Positions 33,849 through 43,910 of a DNA stretch of 59,165 nt are shown here, one piece after another (within the stretch, counting starts at the first letter, position 1; the number at the start of each line of letters is the position of its first letter). The DNA is taken from contig NZ_JAGTUF010000021.1 in assembly GCF_018224925.1 (NCBI RefSeq), forward strand, positions 1 to 59,165, read 5' to 3'. Under the pieces are notes generated by a model. The model saw nothing but the letters and a program-made list of their open reading frames with translations. It was not told the DNA's origin and searched no databases. The position numbers were made by a program, and so were the translations under genes. The stretch comes from Magnetospirillum sulfuroxidans. GTDB lineage: Bacteria; Pseudomonadota; Alphaproteobacteria; Rhodospirillales; Magnetospirillaceae.

Positions 33849-34158
33849 GACTTACAAGAGCAACGTGAAGGCGGCAATCCACGAGACGGCGCAGGGCCTG
33901 CTTGAGGCCGGGCTCATTGACAAGCACACGATGCGTCGGTTTGACCAATCCTGCCTGACGCCGGTCCGGAAGTTCACGGCCGACGAAATCCGCGCCCTGC
34001 GCGAGCGTGAACAGGTCAGCCAGACCGTGTTCGCCATGTACCTCAACGTCACCAAGGATTCGGTGAGCCAGTGGGAGCGGGGCGACAAGCGGCCCGCCGG
34101 CCCGGCCTGCAAGCTGTTGTCCATTGTCGCCGAGAAGGGCCTGTCGGCCATCGCCTGA
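33835..34158 (+). CDS. XRE-type HTH antitoxin (HigA-like)
   Basis: A 107-residue antitoxin. The helix-turn-helix is VSQTVFAMYLNVTKDSVSQW followed by ERGDKRPAGPACKLLSI, typical of HigA and related XRE regulators. The N-terminal part (HETAQGLLEAGLIDKHTM) probably wraps the toxin. The ATG at 33835 overlaps the toxin gene by 14 bases. The product should bind the palindrome at 33414-33428. Confidence 0.82.
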   Translation: MARTKTYKSNVKAAIHETAQGLLEAGLIDKHTMRRFDQSCLTPVRKFTADEIRALREREQVSQTVFAMYLNVTKDSVSQWERGDKRPAGPACKLLSIVAEKGLSAIA

Positions 34159-34316
34159 GCCTTGAGGTGCATCGTGACTGCTCCGCGCCCATCTACGACA
34201 TCGACGGCTCGTGTGGGCTGATCTCAATAGCGGCCGCAGGCTGCTCCCCTCTATCGACGCTTATCACCCGGTAGTTCGCCCCACGCAACCCCTAGTCCGG
34301 CGTGAAGCCTCCTGTT

Positions 34317-35702
34317 TTAGCCTTGTGCCTTACCATTCTCCGGCCTGACTGTGCTCTTATTGCCACTTACGGGCGGGGGTGGCGCGAAGATTGTTCCCGT
34401 CGCCGGGTCAACACCCGCAATGATCCGGCGCGTTAGTGCGTGCAGCAGGCCCGAGATATCAAGAAGTAGTTTGTCGTCCTTCGCGCTTGAATAGGGCGAC
34501 ACCAAGTTCCCATGCATGACCTTGTTGCGAAGCGTGTCCCACGCTTTGTACTGATCTGCAGTCACCCACCCCGCATCGCGAAGCTGGCGAAGGCCGATCG
34601 CGGCCGAAGTCTCCAATATTCGCGACGCCGCATTTTTGGCTGGCTTCTTGAACCGGGCGTCTCCTGTCCAAAGATCAATATAGGCCTTGAACTTGTCGAT
34701 TTGCGTTTCTAGCTTTGCTATCTCGGTAGTCTCCATATCCGAGCGCCAGGAACCCCGCGGGAAGATCAGATTAACTAAGCCCTCAGCGGCGCTGGCATAC
34801 GTAAGGGCCCATACCCAGCGGGATCCACTGGAGGCTTGGATAACCTCGACATAAAGCTCTGTAATGGCGTTCGCCTCGAAATCGCGCACACTGGCGACAT
34901 AGGCGAGGAGACGGGCATAGCTGGTCCAAAACCCCTCTTTATCGATAAATGCCTTTTCTCCCTGCCAGAGGGCACAGGCATCGGCACGTTCCGACCAGGG
35001 TGGTGACGGGCGGACCCAGTTCATCACATAGGTTCCGATTCCCCGGGCGACAAATCGCGGGTAGATAAGTTGGCCGAACAGAATTCTCAGCGGCTCACCC
35101 AGCCAATTCTCGGTGAACGTTACCGGTAGCTGAGTAGTGCCTGGAGCGTGAATTAGTAATTTGTTGTCCTGGTCGTCCAGGGTGAAGGTTACATCTGTAT
35201 CAAGGATTGACATCCGATGGACAGACTTCCCATCTACTCCTGGCTTCGGAAAAAAGCGACGCAGGACAATGCGGGCCATGTGATGGGCTGGAAGCAGATA
35301 AATGACCTCTGTAAATAGAGCGGTCGGACCGTCATTGGTCACTATTATAGAATCGAATTCCCCACTAAATATCCAGTCCTCTCCGTGGCCACCAGGGTCG
35401 ACCTTCGCTATTGTCCAACCGCAAAGGAGCCGCGTGCCATCTTCCGCCACTGCCTCTAATCGCTCCCGGAGGCAACCGTCATAGGGGTCTTGTTGGATGC
35501 GATTGAGGGTGCGTAGCGCATGACCGATGTCCTCCGGAACACCCTGGATTCGGTAGCAGAAAGAAGTTTCCGAACTGACGACGACCTCGCCGGAACCCAC
35601 GACCAGAGGGGGCTCGTTGTCGCCCGCCAATAAGGTCATTTTGGAGCAAGTGATGACCGTCCCCACTTCGGCAAAGCGCTGCAATCTGTCCAGAATGGTC
35701 AT
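34317..35702 (-). CDS. Large HEPN-motif protein of unknown function
   Basis: A 461-residue protein that I do not recognise as a whole. The N-terminal half is beta-rich (VVGSGEVVVSSETSFCYRI, DWIFSGEFDSIIVTNDG), followed by an alpha-helical C-terminal half. That half contains WDTLRNKVMHGN; the Arg392-x4-His397 pattern is the catalytic signature of HEPN ribonucleases. A beta domain plus C-terminal HEPN resembles abortive-infection proteins such as ApeA, so an anti-phage role is possible. Its location in an island with toxin-antitoxin genes and its lower GC content support foreign origin. The extreme C-terminus is Pro-rich and probably disordered. Confidence 0.65.
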   Translation of the reverse strand: MTILDRLQRFAEVGTVITCSKMTLLAGDNEPPLVVGSGEVVVSSETSFCYRIQGVPEDIGHALRTLNRIQQDPYDGCLRERLEAVAEDGTRLLCGWTIAKVDPGGHGEDWIFSGEFDSIIVTNDGPTALFTEVIYLLPAHHMARIVLRRFFPKPGVDGKSVHRMSILDTDVTFTLDDQDNKLLIHAPGTTQLPVTFTENWLGEPLRILFGQLIYPRFVARGIGTYVMNWVRPSPPWSERADACALWQGEKAFIDKEGFWTSYARLLAYVASVRDFEANAITELYVEVIQASSGSRWVWALTYASAAEGLVNLIFPRGSWRSDMETTEIAKLETQIDKFKAYIDLWTGDARFKKPAKNAASRILETSAAIGLRQLRDAGWVTADQYKAWDTLRNKVMHGNLVSPYSSAKDDKLLLDISGLLHALTRRIIAGVDPATGTIFAPPPPVSGNKSTVRPENGKAQG

Positions 35703-35800
35703 CTAAATCTCGTTAGGCCTGAAGCAACACGTGCTGACGTCTCTAAAATACAACTTCATAACCAAACCCGCCATTCCCCTTCCGGCCCCTTTTGCTCATT

Positions 35801-35832
35801 CCGCTTTGCGGCCATGGCGGGCGTTCCGGGAG
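35801..35832 (+). repeat. Island direct repeat, copy 3
   Basis: Core CCGCTTTGCGGCCATGGC followed by GGGCGTTCCGGGAG, nearly identical to copy 1 at 32539-32570. It lies between the HEPN-motif gene and the next unknown gene. Confidence 0.6.
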
Positions 35833-35876
35833 GCTGCGTCAGTCTCCGACGGCGGACACTGCAATTTTTTGCACTG

Positions 35877-36983
35877 TCACCGTAACCTGACGAGTTCAAT
35901 CGTACGGGTGTGAATAATCAGAACAGGGATACGCTTGCGGCCACAGACACGATCCAGCCACCCTCGAAAAAGCTGCCAAATACATCTCTTTGGTCTCGGT
36001 ATGCGCGCAGGATGTTGTTTCGAGTGGACTAGATAGCCGAGCGAATTCGGCGGGGGCGGTAGCGAACGGCTGATTGGACCCGTTGCCGCCATGCGGCCAG
36101 TTGGTGTCGAGTCGAATATGCTCTGCGGTGCCTCGCTATTCTCCACGATCGCGATGATTTCGGCGCAGATACGATCCCAGCCCGTAAGGTTAGTCGGGGA
36201 CGGCGGATAGCCCTTACACTGGAAGCTTGCCCCAACTTCGATATTGCCGGAGCTAGGAACCTTCGCCCCTGAGAAAAAAGCTTGCAGGAAGGCACCAAAG
36301 GTCAGGTCGCACGTGTGATTAAGGATCGGCGGCCCCGCCATCCACCATGAGGTCCAATGTGTTGCGGCCGGACTTTTCGCTCCCGATTCAATGCGTGGGG
36401 CGGCGATGTACCAACCATAAGGCAACGTTCCGAGCTTTGGTCCGCGGAGATCGATAGATTGGGCCAGTGGTGTAGCGGATTTTGACGCCTTGAAGAGGTC
36501 GAAAACCGGCCACATCGACAGAAGGTCGAACTCTTTCTTCGTCGATCCCGCCATCGCGCTGATGGGCACCTTGGGGGCCACGATCTGGCTTTTCTCCTTA
36601 GCGACCTTCGCCTGGAGCAGCACGGCCCGGGCATTCGTAATGTCCGCCCGCGTACCGTCCGACAATACCAATTCGTCAAAGGCAAACAACACGGCATCCC
36701 CCAGTTCGGTCCGCTCTGTTTTTGACGCGATAGCTGCCAGTTTTGACGCGATAGCTGCCAGGGGAATCTTGTCGATCCAGGCAAGGCGGATGGTGACCTC
36801 GAATTGCACGCCGGGATTCTGGGTGAAGCTCCCTTGAAGCAGCCCCTGGAGCTCACGCAGATAAGATTTTCCAAACAGAGTGGAGAGCTGCTTGAGTTCG
36901 CCTTTTGAGGCCGTAGTCTGCGCATGGTTTCGGGTAATTTTGTCGATGTCCATAACCATCGACTGGGTAATTGAAAGACGCAC
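35877..36983 (-). CDS. Unknown island protein with tandem duplication
   Basis: A 368-residue protein that I cannot assign. The first 140 residues are helical and contain an exact 21-bp tandem duplication at 36720-36761, giving LAAIASKLAAIASK in the protein. The segment FDELVLSDGTRADITNAR and then AVLLQAKVAK looks like the core of a PD-(D/E)xK nuclease with QxK in place of ExK, but this is weak. The C-terminal 60 residues are basic and Arg/Pro-rich. The start is a GTG at 36983 (GCGAGG upstream) or an internal ATG at 36959/36953. Lower GC than the nif genes; probable defence or mobile-element cargo. Confidence 0.5.
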   Translation of the reverse strand: MRLSITQSMVMDIDKITRNHAQTTASKGELKQLSTLFGKSYLRELQGLLQGSFTQNPGVQFEVTIRLAWIDKIPLAAIASKLAAIASKTERTELGDAVLFAFDELVLSDGTRADITNARAVLLQAKVAKEKSQIVAPKVPISAMAGSTKKEFDLLSMWPVFDLFKASKSATPLAQSIDLRGPKLGTLPYGWYIAAPRIESGAKSPAATHWTSWWMAGPPILNHTCDLTFGAFLQAFFSGAKVPSSGNIEVGASFQCKGYPPSPTNLTGWDRICAEIIAIVENSEAPQSIFDSTPTGRMAATGPISRSLPPPPNSLGYLVHSKQHPARIPRPKRCIWQLFRGWLDRVCGRKRIPVLIIHTRTIELVRLR

Positions 36984-37234
36984 GAGAACCTCGCTTCCAG
37001 TACCGGCCCAGTTTTGCGGACGCAGGTCGAAGTTACACCGCTTGGCGCGGTCCGATCAATGGGGCGGAGAGACCATCCCATTGCTTTGAGTCTGGCTGCC
37101 CGAACAGCTCCCTCAGAATCCCGGATCCTGATAGTGGTCGTCGGATTACGATGTGGATTGCGGTGTCACAGCACTTAATTGAAGGTCCGCGGTGTCCACG
37201 TCCACCTCCCAAACCCGACCTTCCGCTCACGGCC
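36984..37234. other. Island edge without genes
   Basis: About 250 bp between the unknown island gene and the conserved 454-residue gene. Short frames occur on both strands but none has a ribosome binding site or recognisable sequence. No repeat or promoter stands out. Confidence 0.4.
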
Positions 37235-38599
37235 CTAATCAGCCGAGGCCCCGGTTGGTGAGGACACGCCTTTGAGGTAATTGGCCAGGGCCTTGACCTG
37301 TTGCTGCCAATGGTCTTCGTCGCGGTGTTCTTGTTGGCGGATATCCGGGCGGGCTTGGGCTTGTTCGATATAGCGCAGCAGATAGGGCATGCGGGCGCGG
37401 CGGGATTCCTCGGTCTGGCCGAGATTATAGGCGAAGCGTTCCAGATAGCGGGTGCCCAGGCGGGGAAAGACCCGGTGCAGCATCAAGACAAAGAAATCGT
37501 GCCAGGGATCGGGGAAGGCGGTGAAGCCTTTGAGCAGCATGTCGCGCAACGCCCCTTCGCGGGCTTGTTGCTGAAACACGCGGGGGTCCCATTCCTGTTC
37601 GTACAAGGTATGGCAGGCGCGCCAGAATTCGGACAATTGCGGCCACCAATCCAGGGAAGCGGAAAGCAAGGATCGCATCAGCACGATCTCGTCATTGCCC
37701 ATATGGGGCAGATCATAGGCGGCGGGCGAGGGCGGTTGCAGGATGTCGCGCAATTCCTTGGTTTCCGGCTTGATCTTGAGCACGCGCTCGCCGTCGCGCA
37801 ATTCGCTGACCAGCAACAGGTCATTCCAGGCGCTGTTCCAGGTCAGTTCCAGCAGACGCTTCATGCTGTCGTTGATGTGTTCCCAGAAGCTTTCGGTGGT
37901 GGCGGTGCCGATATCGATGTTGCTGGCCAACAGGCGCAATTGCCGGCTGCTCTTGATCTTGGGATAGATCAGCGCGGCGACGGCCTGCTTGTAACGCTCG
38001 GCAAAGGACGGCGACAGCAGGAACGGCAGCGGCAACGGCCGCGACACCGCCGGATTGTGCTTTTGGAAAAACGCCAACACCCGCTCGACCCGGTATTGCA
38101 ACGCCGCCAGACACAGATCGTCAAAGCTGGCGAAGCCGCCGCGCGGGTTGGGCGGCGCCGGTTCCGGGTATTCGATATGCTTGAGCAGATGGGCAAGCTG
38201 CGGCGGCAGGCTGTATTGCAGGTCTTGCGGGCCGTCGTCTTCCTGGGCGGCAGGGGGCGGCACGTCGTCTTCCAACAGCCGGTTGGCGGCCTGTGCCCGC
38301 CGGACCGGGTCGTGTTCCAAATGCGGCACGCGCTTTTCCCGCGCCGCGTCCAAGATGGCGACGCAATCGGCGGCGGCCAGCCGGGTGTGGTGGCGCAATT
38401 CCTTTTCCGGCGCGTCGAACGGCAGGTCGCCGACCACCTCGCCCAGCAGGATCGACAATTGGTCAAGCAGCTCGCGTTCGTCGGTGCGGCGCAAAATCTG
38501 GGTCAGGGCCACATAGGATTGCTCCATCAGCTCGACCGGATCGTCCAGGGCGGCGATGGTGTGGCGCAGACGTTCGGCATCGACGGGCAAATCGGACAT
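37235..38599 (-). CDS. Conserved-looking hypothetical protein beside nifK
   Basis: A 454-residue soluble protein not assigned to a family. It is acidic at the N-terminus (DPVELMEQSYVALTQILRR, then DERELLDQLSILLGEVVGD), has a Pro-rich linker near residues 113-160, and is helical and Trp-rich in the C-terminal half (SLDWWPQLSEFWRACHTLYE, DPWHDFFVLMLHRVFPRLGT). No membrane segment. GC content and codon use match the nif genes rather than the island, so it is probably native and marks the right edge of the insertion. It is separated from nifK by a terminator. Confidence 0.6.
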   Translation of the reverse strand: MSDLPVDAERLRHTIAALDDPVELMEQSYVALTQILRRTDERELLDQLSILLGEVVGDLPFDAPEKELRHHTRLAAADCVAILDAAREKRVPHLEHDPVRRAQAANRLLEDDVPPPAAQEDDGPQDLQYSLPPQLAHLLKHIEYPEPAPPNPRGGFASFDDLCLAALQYRVERVLAFFQKHNPAVSRPLPLPFLLSPSFAERYKQAVAALIYPKIKSSRQLRLLASNIDIGTATTESFWEHINDSMKRLLELTWNSAWNDLLLVSELRDGERVLKIKPETKELRDILQPPSPAAYDLPHMGNDEIVLMRSLLSASLDWWPQLSEFWRACHTLYEQEWDPRVFQQQAREGALRDMLLKGFTAFPDPWHDFFVLMLHRVFPRLGTRYLERFAYNLGQTEESRRARMPYLLRYIEQAQARPDIRQQEHRDEDHWQQQVKALANYLKGVSSPTGASAD

Positions 38600-38671
38600 G
38601 GCTATGACTTTCGGGCAATCACCTTCCGTCAGTATATGGCCGTGTCGATCTTTATCGCCAAGCGGGAAATG

Positions 38672-38705
38672 AAAAAACCCCGGAGCACTGGGGTGCTCCG
38701 GGGCT
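38672..38705 (-). terminator. Rho-independent terminator of nifHDK
   Basis: On the minus strand CCCCGGAGCACC-CCAG-TGCTCCGGGG is followed by TTTTTTC, a classical intrinsic terminator, 27 bp after the nifK stop codon. Confidence 0.9.
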
Positions 38706-38731
38706 TGTACGATCCAAACCGGGACAGCAGG

Positions 38732-40258
38732 TTACCGGGTCAGATCGAAGGAGATGTCCGATTCGTCGGCGACTTCGAACACACGGTCAAGGATTTCGAC
38801 CAGAACCCGCAACGCGCCCTGATAGCCGAAGGTGGGGAAGCGATGGTGATGGTGGCGGTCGAAGATCGGGAAGGTCATGCGGATCAACGGAATGCCGGTG
38901 TCCTTTTCCAGATACTTGCCGTAGGACGAGCCGATGATGAAATCGGTCGGTTCGGTGAACAGCAGCGAGCGCAGATGCCACAGATCCTTGCCGGCCCACA
39001 CCTGACCCGAGGCGCCGAAGGGCGAGGAGGCCAGCAGGGCCTTGGCCTTGGCTTCCCAGTCCTTGCCGCCATTGGTGGCCAGGACGTGGGTCGGCTCGGC
39101 GCCCATTTCCATCAGGAAAGCGGCCATGGACAAGCAGAAATCGGGGTCGCCGAAGACGGCGAACTTCTTGCCATGCAGCCAAGCCTGGCTGTCGGTGATG
39201 GCGTCGACCAGACGGCCGCGTTCCTTTTCGATGGAAGCGGGAATGGCCTTGCCGGTCAGTTCCGAAACCTTCATCAGGAAAGCGTCGGTGGCGCCGATGC
39301 CCATGGGATAGTTGAAGGCGGCGGTCTGCTGCCCCTTGGTCGCCACATATTCCAGGGTCTTGAGCGAGCAATATTCCTGCAAGCCGATGGTGGCCTTGGC
39401 GTTGATGGCGGCGCGGGTGTCGTCGAGCGTGGTGCCGCCGTCATACATGCGGTATTCGCCGTCCGAGGGCGTGTCGTAGACATCGGAAACGTCGCCGATG
39501 AAGGTGTAATCGACGCCCATGGTGTCGAGGTAACGCTTGATCTCGCGGTTGTTGGCGACCGCATAGCCGTCGAAACCGGGGATGATGTTGATCTTCTCGC
39601 CGGCGGTGCCGGTCAACTGGGATTCACGATCCCAGAAGTACGAGAGGATGCCCTTCATCTGGTTGTCGTAGCCGGTGGTGTGGCTGCCGACGAAGGACGG
39701 GGTGTGGGCGAAGGGAACCGGGAAATCAGCCGGAACCGATTCCTTTTCCTTGGCGGTGGCGATGAACGCCGACAGATCGTCGCCGATGACTTCGGCCATG
39801 CAGGTGGTCGAAACCACGATCATCTTCGGCTTGTACAACGTGTAGGCGTTCTGCAAGCCTTCGACGATGTTGGCGAGACCGCCGAACACGGCGGCGTCTT
39901 CGGTCATCGAATCGGCGACGATCGGCACCGCTTCCTTGAAGTGGCGAGCCAGATGCGAGCGGAAATAAGCGACGCAGCCTTGCGAACCATGCACGTAGGG
40001 CAGGGTGCCTTCAAAACCGGCGGCCACGAACACCGCGCCCAGCGGCTGACAAGCCTTGGCCGGATTGATGGTGGCGATTTCACGGGCGAAGTTCTTTTCG
40101 CGGTATTCCCAGGTCTTGGTGTATTCGACCTGGGCGGCCACGACATCGTCGGTGGGCCGGCACTCGAACTGAGCCTTCTTGGTGGCGAACAGTTCCAGGT
40201 ATTCCGGTTCCTTGAACAAGGAAATGTGGTCTTTGATCTTGTCAGCGCTCTGCGGCAT
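38732..40258 (-). CDS. nifK: Nitrogenase MoFe protein beta chain NifK
   Basis: A 508-residue NifK. P-cluster cysteine segments are visible as [34 protein letters not shown] and [15 protein letters not shown]. The [20 protein letters not shown] block and C-terminal [19 protein letters not shown] are typical. With NifD it forms the alpha2beta2 dinitrogenase. AAGGAG precedes the ATG. It lies 100 bp after nifD, a gap that holds a GC-rich inverted repeat, and ends at a strong terminator. Confidence 0.97.
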   Translation of the reverse strand: MPQSADKIKDHISLFKEPEYLELFATKKAQFECRPTDDVVAAQVEYTKTWEYREKNFAREIATINPAKACQPLGAVFVAAGFEGTLPYVHGSQGCVAYFRSHLARHFKEAVPIVADSMTEDAAVFGGLANIVEGLQNAYTLYKPKMIVVSTTCMAEVIGDDLSAFIATAKEKESVPADFPVPFAHTPSFVGSHTTGYDNQMKGILSYFWDRESQLTGTAGEKINIIPGFDGYAVANNREIKRYLDTMGVDYTFIGDVSDVYDTPSDGEYRMYDGGTTLDDTRAAINAKATIGLQEYCSLKTLEYVATKGQQTAAFNYPMGIGATDAFLMKVSELTGKAIPASIEKERGRLVDAITDSQAWLHGKKFAVFGDPDFCLSMAAFLMEMGAEPTHVLATNGGKDWEAKAKALLASSPFGASGQVWAGKDLWHLRSLLFTEPTDFIIGSSYGKYLEKDTGIPLIRMTFPIFDRHHHHRFPTFGYQGALRVLVEILDRVFEVADESDISFDLTR

Positions 40259-40358
40259 GGCAGTTCTCCTTCATCCTCCCCGCGCCCCCGTTTTGTGGGC
40301 GTCACGCGAGGAGGTGTTGTGACATCAAGAAATGTAAGGCTTTACAAACGGTTGGCGC

Positions 40359-41813
40359 TTACGCGGCCTTCCACGGAGCCTTGAACTTCGACCAGATCGG
40401 GCTGTTGATGGCCAGGTCCATATCGCGAGCGAAAATGGCGAAGCCGTCATAACCGTGATACGGGCCGGAATAGTCCCACGAGTGCATCTGGCGGAAGGGC
40501 ACGCCCATCTTTTGGGTGGCGTACTTTTCCTTGATGCCGGAACCGACCAGATCGGGGCGGATCTTTTCGATGAACTGCTCAAGCTCGAAGCCCGAGACAT
40601 CGTCATAGATCAGCGTGCCTTCCTTGACGTAATCGGTGGTGCGCTGATAGTCGTCGTTGTGGCCGAATTCATAGCCGGTGCCGACGATGGTCATGCCCAG
40701 ATCGTCATAGGCGTTGGCGACGTGACGGGGACGCAGACCGCCCACGTACAGCATGACCTTCTTGCCTTCCAGGCGGGGCTTGAACTTGGCCAGCACATCG
40801 GCGACCAGACCTTCGTACTTGGCGATGACCTTTTCGGCATTGGCCTGGATGGTCTCGTCGAACTGCGAGGCGATCTTGCGCAAGCTCTTGGCGATCTGGC
40901 TGGGGCCGAAGAAGTTATATTCCACCCACGGAATGTTGTACTTCTCTTCCATGTGACGGCAGATGTAGTTCATCGACCGATAGCAGTGGATCAGGTTCAG
41001 CTTGGCCTTGGGGGCGCGTTCCATTTCGGCCAAGGTGGCGTCGCCGGACCACATGCCGACCACGCGCAGACCCATTTCTTCCAGCAGCTTGCGGGACGGC
41101 CAGGCGTCGCCACCGATGTTGTAATCGGCGATCAGATTGACGTCATAGGGGCCGGTTTCCCATTCGGGCTTGGACTTTTCGAACACCCAATCGCGGATGG
41201 CGTCGTTGGCGATGTGGTGACCCAGCGACTGGGACACACCGCGGAAGCCTTCGCAACGGACCGGAACGATGGTCTTGCCGGTTTCCTTGTGCTTCTTCTT
41301 GGCGACGGCTTCGATGTCGTCACCGATCAGGCCGATCGGGCATTCGGACTGGATCGAGATGCCCTTGTTCAGCGGGAACAAGACGTTCAACTCGTCGATC
41401 ATCTTTTCCAGGTTCTTGTCGCCACCGAAAACGATGTCGCGTTCCTGGAAGTCCGAGGTGACCTGCATGGTCACGAAGCTGTCGATGCCGACCGTGCCAT
41501 TGAAATAGTTGCGGCGCTGGGACCAGGAATAGTGACCGCAGCCGACCGGACCATGGGAGATGTGGACCATGTCCTTGACCGGACCCCACACCACACCCTT
41601 GGAACCGGCATAGGCGCAACCACGAATGGTCATGACACCGGGAACGGACTTGATGTTGGACTTGACGCCACAGCTGGACGAACCAGCGTCGTCAGTCTTC
41701 TTGACGTTAAGGTGACGGCCACGCTTCTTGGCGGCCTTCTCGGGGTACTGCTCGAGGACTTCCTTGATAAGGGCCTCATTGAAAGCAGCGTCGGGTGCGT
41801 TGTCGAGGCTCAT
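40359..41813 (-). CDS. nifD: Nitrogenase MoFe protein alpha chain NifD
   Basis: A 484-residue NifD. P-cluster cysteines lie in [36 protein letters not shown] and [14 protein letters not shown]; the FeMo-cofactor Cys ligand is in [18 protein letters not shown] and the His ligand in [18 protein letters not shown]. This is a molybdenum-type alpha chain: the neighbours are nifEN, nifV and nifQ, and no vnfG/anfG gene follows. The ATG at 41813 has AAGGAG; upstream in-frame codons are not family-like. Confidence 0.97.
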   Translation of the reverse strand: MSLDNAPDAAFNEALIKEVLEQYPEKAAKKRGRHLNVKKTDDAGSSSCGVKSNIKSVPGVMTIRGCAYAGSKGVVWGPVKDMVHISHGPVGCGHYSWSQRRNYFNGTVGIDSFVTMQVTSDFQERDIVFGGDKNLEKMIDELNVLFPLNKGISIQSECPIGLIGDDIEAVAKKKHKETGKTIVPVRCEGFRGVSQSLGHHIANDAIRDWVFEKSKPEWETGPYDVNLIADYNIGGDAWPSRKLLEEMGLRVVGMWSGDATLAEMERAPKAKLNLIHCYRSMNYICRHMEEKYNIPWVEYNFFGPSQIAKSLRKIASQFDETIQANAEKVIAKYEGLVADVLAKFKPRLEGKKVMLYVGGLRPRHVANAYDDLGMTIVGTGYEFGHNDDYQRTTDYVKEGTLIYDDVSGFELEQFIEKIRPDLVGSGIKEKYATQKMGVPFRQMHSWDYSGPYHGYDGFAIFARDMDLAINSPIWSKFKAPWKAA

Positions 41814-41842
41814 GCCCCATCTCCTTATCCGGGTTTTCGCAT

Positions 41843-41872
41843 CCCCCGCCGCCGCCATACGAGCGGCGGGGG
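41843..41872 (-). repeat. nifH-nifD intercistronic hairpin
   Basis: Perfect 10-bp arms CCCCCGCCGC and GCGGCGGGGG with a ten-base loop, between nifH and nifD. Stems in this position are known to protect nifH mRNA 3' ends, which gives more NifH than NifDK. Confidence 0.6.
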
Positions 41873-41902
41873 TAACGATAAAAGCTGGTCAGTCGCCAGT
41901 AA

Positions 41903-42805
<903 letters not shown>

Positions 42806-42858
42806 CTAGCCTTCAATGGACTGGCGGGGGCATCGGCCGCCGCCTCTGATCCCATAGA

Positions 42859-42874
42859 GGCAATGGGCGTGCCA
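42859..42874 (-). promoter_or_regulatory. Sigma-54 promoter of nifHDK
   Basis: Minus strand TGGCAC-GCCCA-TTGCC, 75 bp before nifH, with correct GG/GC spacing. Confidence 0.9.
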
Positions 42875-42903
42875 ACTTTTTGGAATGCCTAAACAATCAA
42901 TAA

Positions 42904-42916
42904 TATCAATGCATTA
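42904..42916. promoter_or_regulatory. IHF site upstream of nifH
   Basis: TATCAA-TGCA-TTA matches the IHF consensus WATCAANNNNTTR exactly. It lies between the -24/-12 element and the NifA sites, where DNA bending is needed. Confidence 0.7.
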
Positions 42917-42944
42917 ATGTGGTTTTTGGGGGCGTGGTGAGGGC

Positions 42945-42979
42945 TGTCGGGAAGCCTACACGCTGTCGCAAGCCTCACA
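42945..42979. promoter_or_regulatory. Tandem NifA activator sites between nifH and draT
   Basis: Two TGT-N10-ACA sites: TGTCGGGAAGCCTACA at 42945-42960 and TGTCGCAAGCCTCACA at 42964-42979, 19 bp centre to centre. They are about 80-100 bp from the nifH -24 element. They also lie 100-130 bp upstream of draT and could influence it. Confidence 0.82.
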
Positions 42980-42996
42980 TTCAGCCGCCATCAAGC

Positions 42997-43025
42997 TTGG
43001 TGGGCGCTGACAAACGCCTTATATT
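42997..43025 (+). promoter_or_regulatory. Candidate sigma-70 promoter of draTG
   Basis: TTGGTG and TATATT are separated by 17 bases, about 50 bp before the chosen draT start. The -35 is imperfect, so this is only a candidate. Confidence 0.35.
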
Positions 43026-43077
43026 GCAAGGCACAAAAATTGCATGGGTATTGGTGACGGAATGGGAGTATCGGGGC

Positions 43078-43896
43078 GTGACACCAAGGCCAAAGTACAG
43101 TTTCGGCCAGTCCACCAATCTGGTGGGCCTGCCCACCGACCTTCTGGGATGCCGCGAGTTCAACGATTATCCGCAGGAATTGCACATTTCCGGTGCACGC
43201 GAGATGAACAAGAACTTGTTCGAGATGTTGTCCCAGGCACCGGACCTTGGTGATGCCGGCTTGGCCTTCCATGCCTATATGAACGCCATGTTCGGGATGG
43301 AGCCCGAGCAACAGGAATACGAGCAGGCGCTCAAGGGGCGACGCTTTCGCGCGTCGTTCCTGCGGTTGCTGAAGGGCTGGGGCTATGACAGCAACGGCCC
43401 CGAAGGTGCGGTGCTGAAAGGCTGGGTGCAAAGCCGGTTTGGTTTGTTCCCAACCTTTCACAAGGATGTCATCGACCGTATTTCCGGGCCGGTGTGGACC
43501 GCCTATGTGGAAGAAAAGATGTCGTCGCGGTTTCACAACAATTCCATCCACACCCAATTGGATATGCTGTACGAATTCTGCCAATGGGCGTTAGGGCGCT
43601 TTGCCGCGCCGGGAAAAACCCATCTGACCTTGTACCGGGGCACCAATTCTTTCGACGAGCATCAGATCGTCGATCGGATCGATCGTCGCCGGGTGGTCAT
43701 GCGCATCAACAATCTGGCGTCTTTTTCCGAAGATCGCGACGTCGCCGGCTGTTTTGGCGACGTCATCATCACCGCTCATGTCCCGGTGGTGAAGATCATC
43801 TTCTTTAATACGTTGTTGCCCATTCATCCCCTGAAGGGCGAGGGGGAGTACCTGGTCATCGGCGGCGAATATCTGACCGATGCCAGCTATTTTTAG
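43078..43896 (+). CDS. draT: Dinitrogenase reductase ADP-ribosyltransferase DraT
   Basis: A 272-residue enzyme that transfers ADP-ribose from NAD+ to an arginine of NifH and switches nitrogenase off when ammonium appears or energy falls. Recognisable segments are STNLVGLPTDLLGCREFNDY, LYRGTNSFDEHQIV and NNLASFSEDRDVAGCFGDV. The GTG at 43078 was chosen because GGGAG lies upstream and because it gives the family's usual length; the frame is open from 42919, but that extension would cover the nifH NifA sites. It precedes draG by 14 bases. Confidence 0.93.
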   Translation: MTPRPKYSFGQSTNLVGLPTDLLGCREFNDYPQELHISGAREMNKNLFEMLSQAPDLGDAGLAFHAYMNAMFGMEPEQQEYEQALKGRRFRASFLRLLKGWGYDSNGPEGAVLKGWVQSRFGLFPTFHKDVIDRISGPVWTAYVEEKMSSRFHNNSIHTQLDMLYEFCQWALGRFAAPGKTHLTLYRGTNSFDEHQIVDRIDRRRVVMRINNLASFSEDRDVAGCFGDVIITAHVPVVKIIFFNTLLPIHPLKGEGEYLVIGGEYLTDASYF

Positions 43897-43910
43897 GAAA
43901 GAGCATTTCC

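Noticed and set aside
32539-35832. Integron attC sites as explanation of the repeats
   Set aside because: The repeats lack the GTTRRRY and RYYYAAC core sites and no integrase is present in the window.
37301-40384. Plus-strand open frame of 1027 codons
   Set aside because: It is antisense to nifK and to the 454-residue gene, rich in Gly, Gln, Val and His as GC-rich shadow frames are, and has no ribosome binding site.
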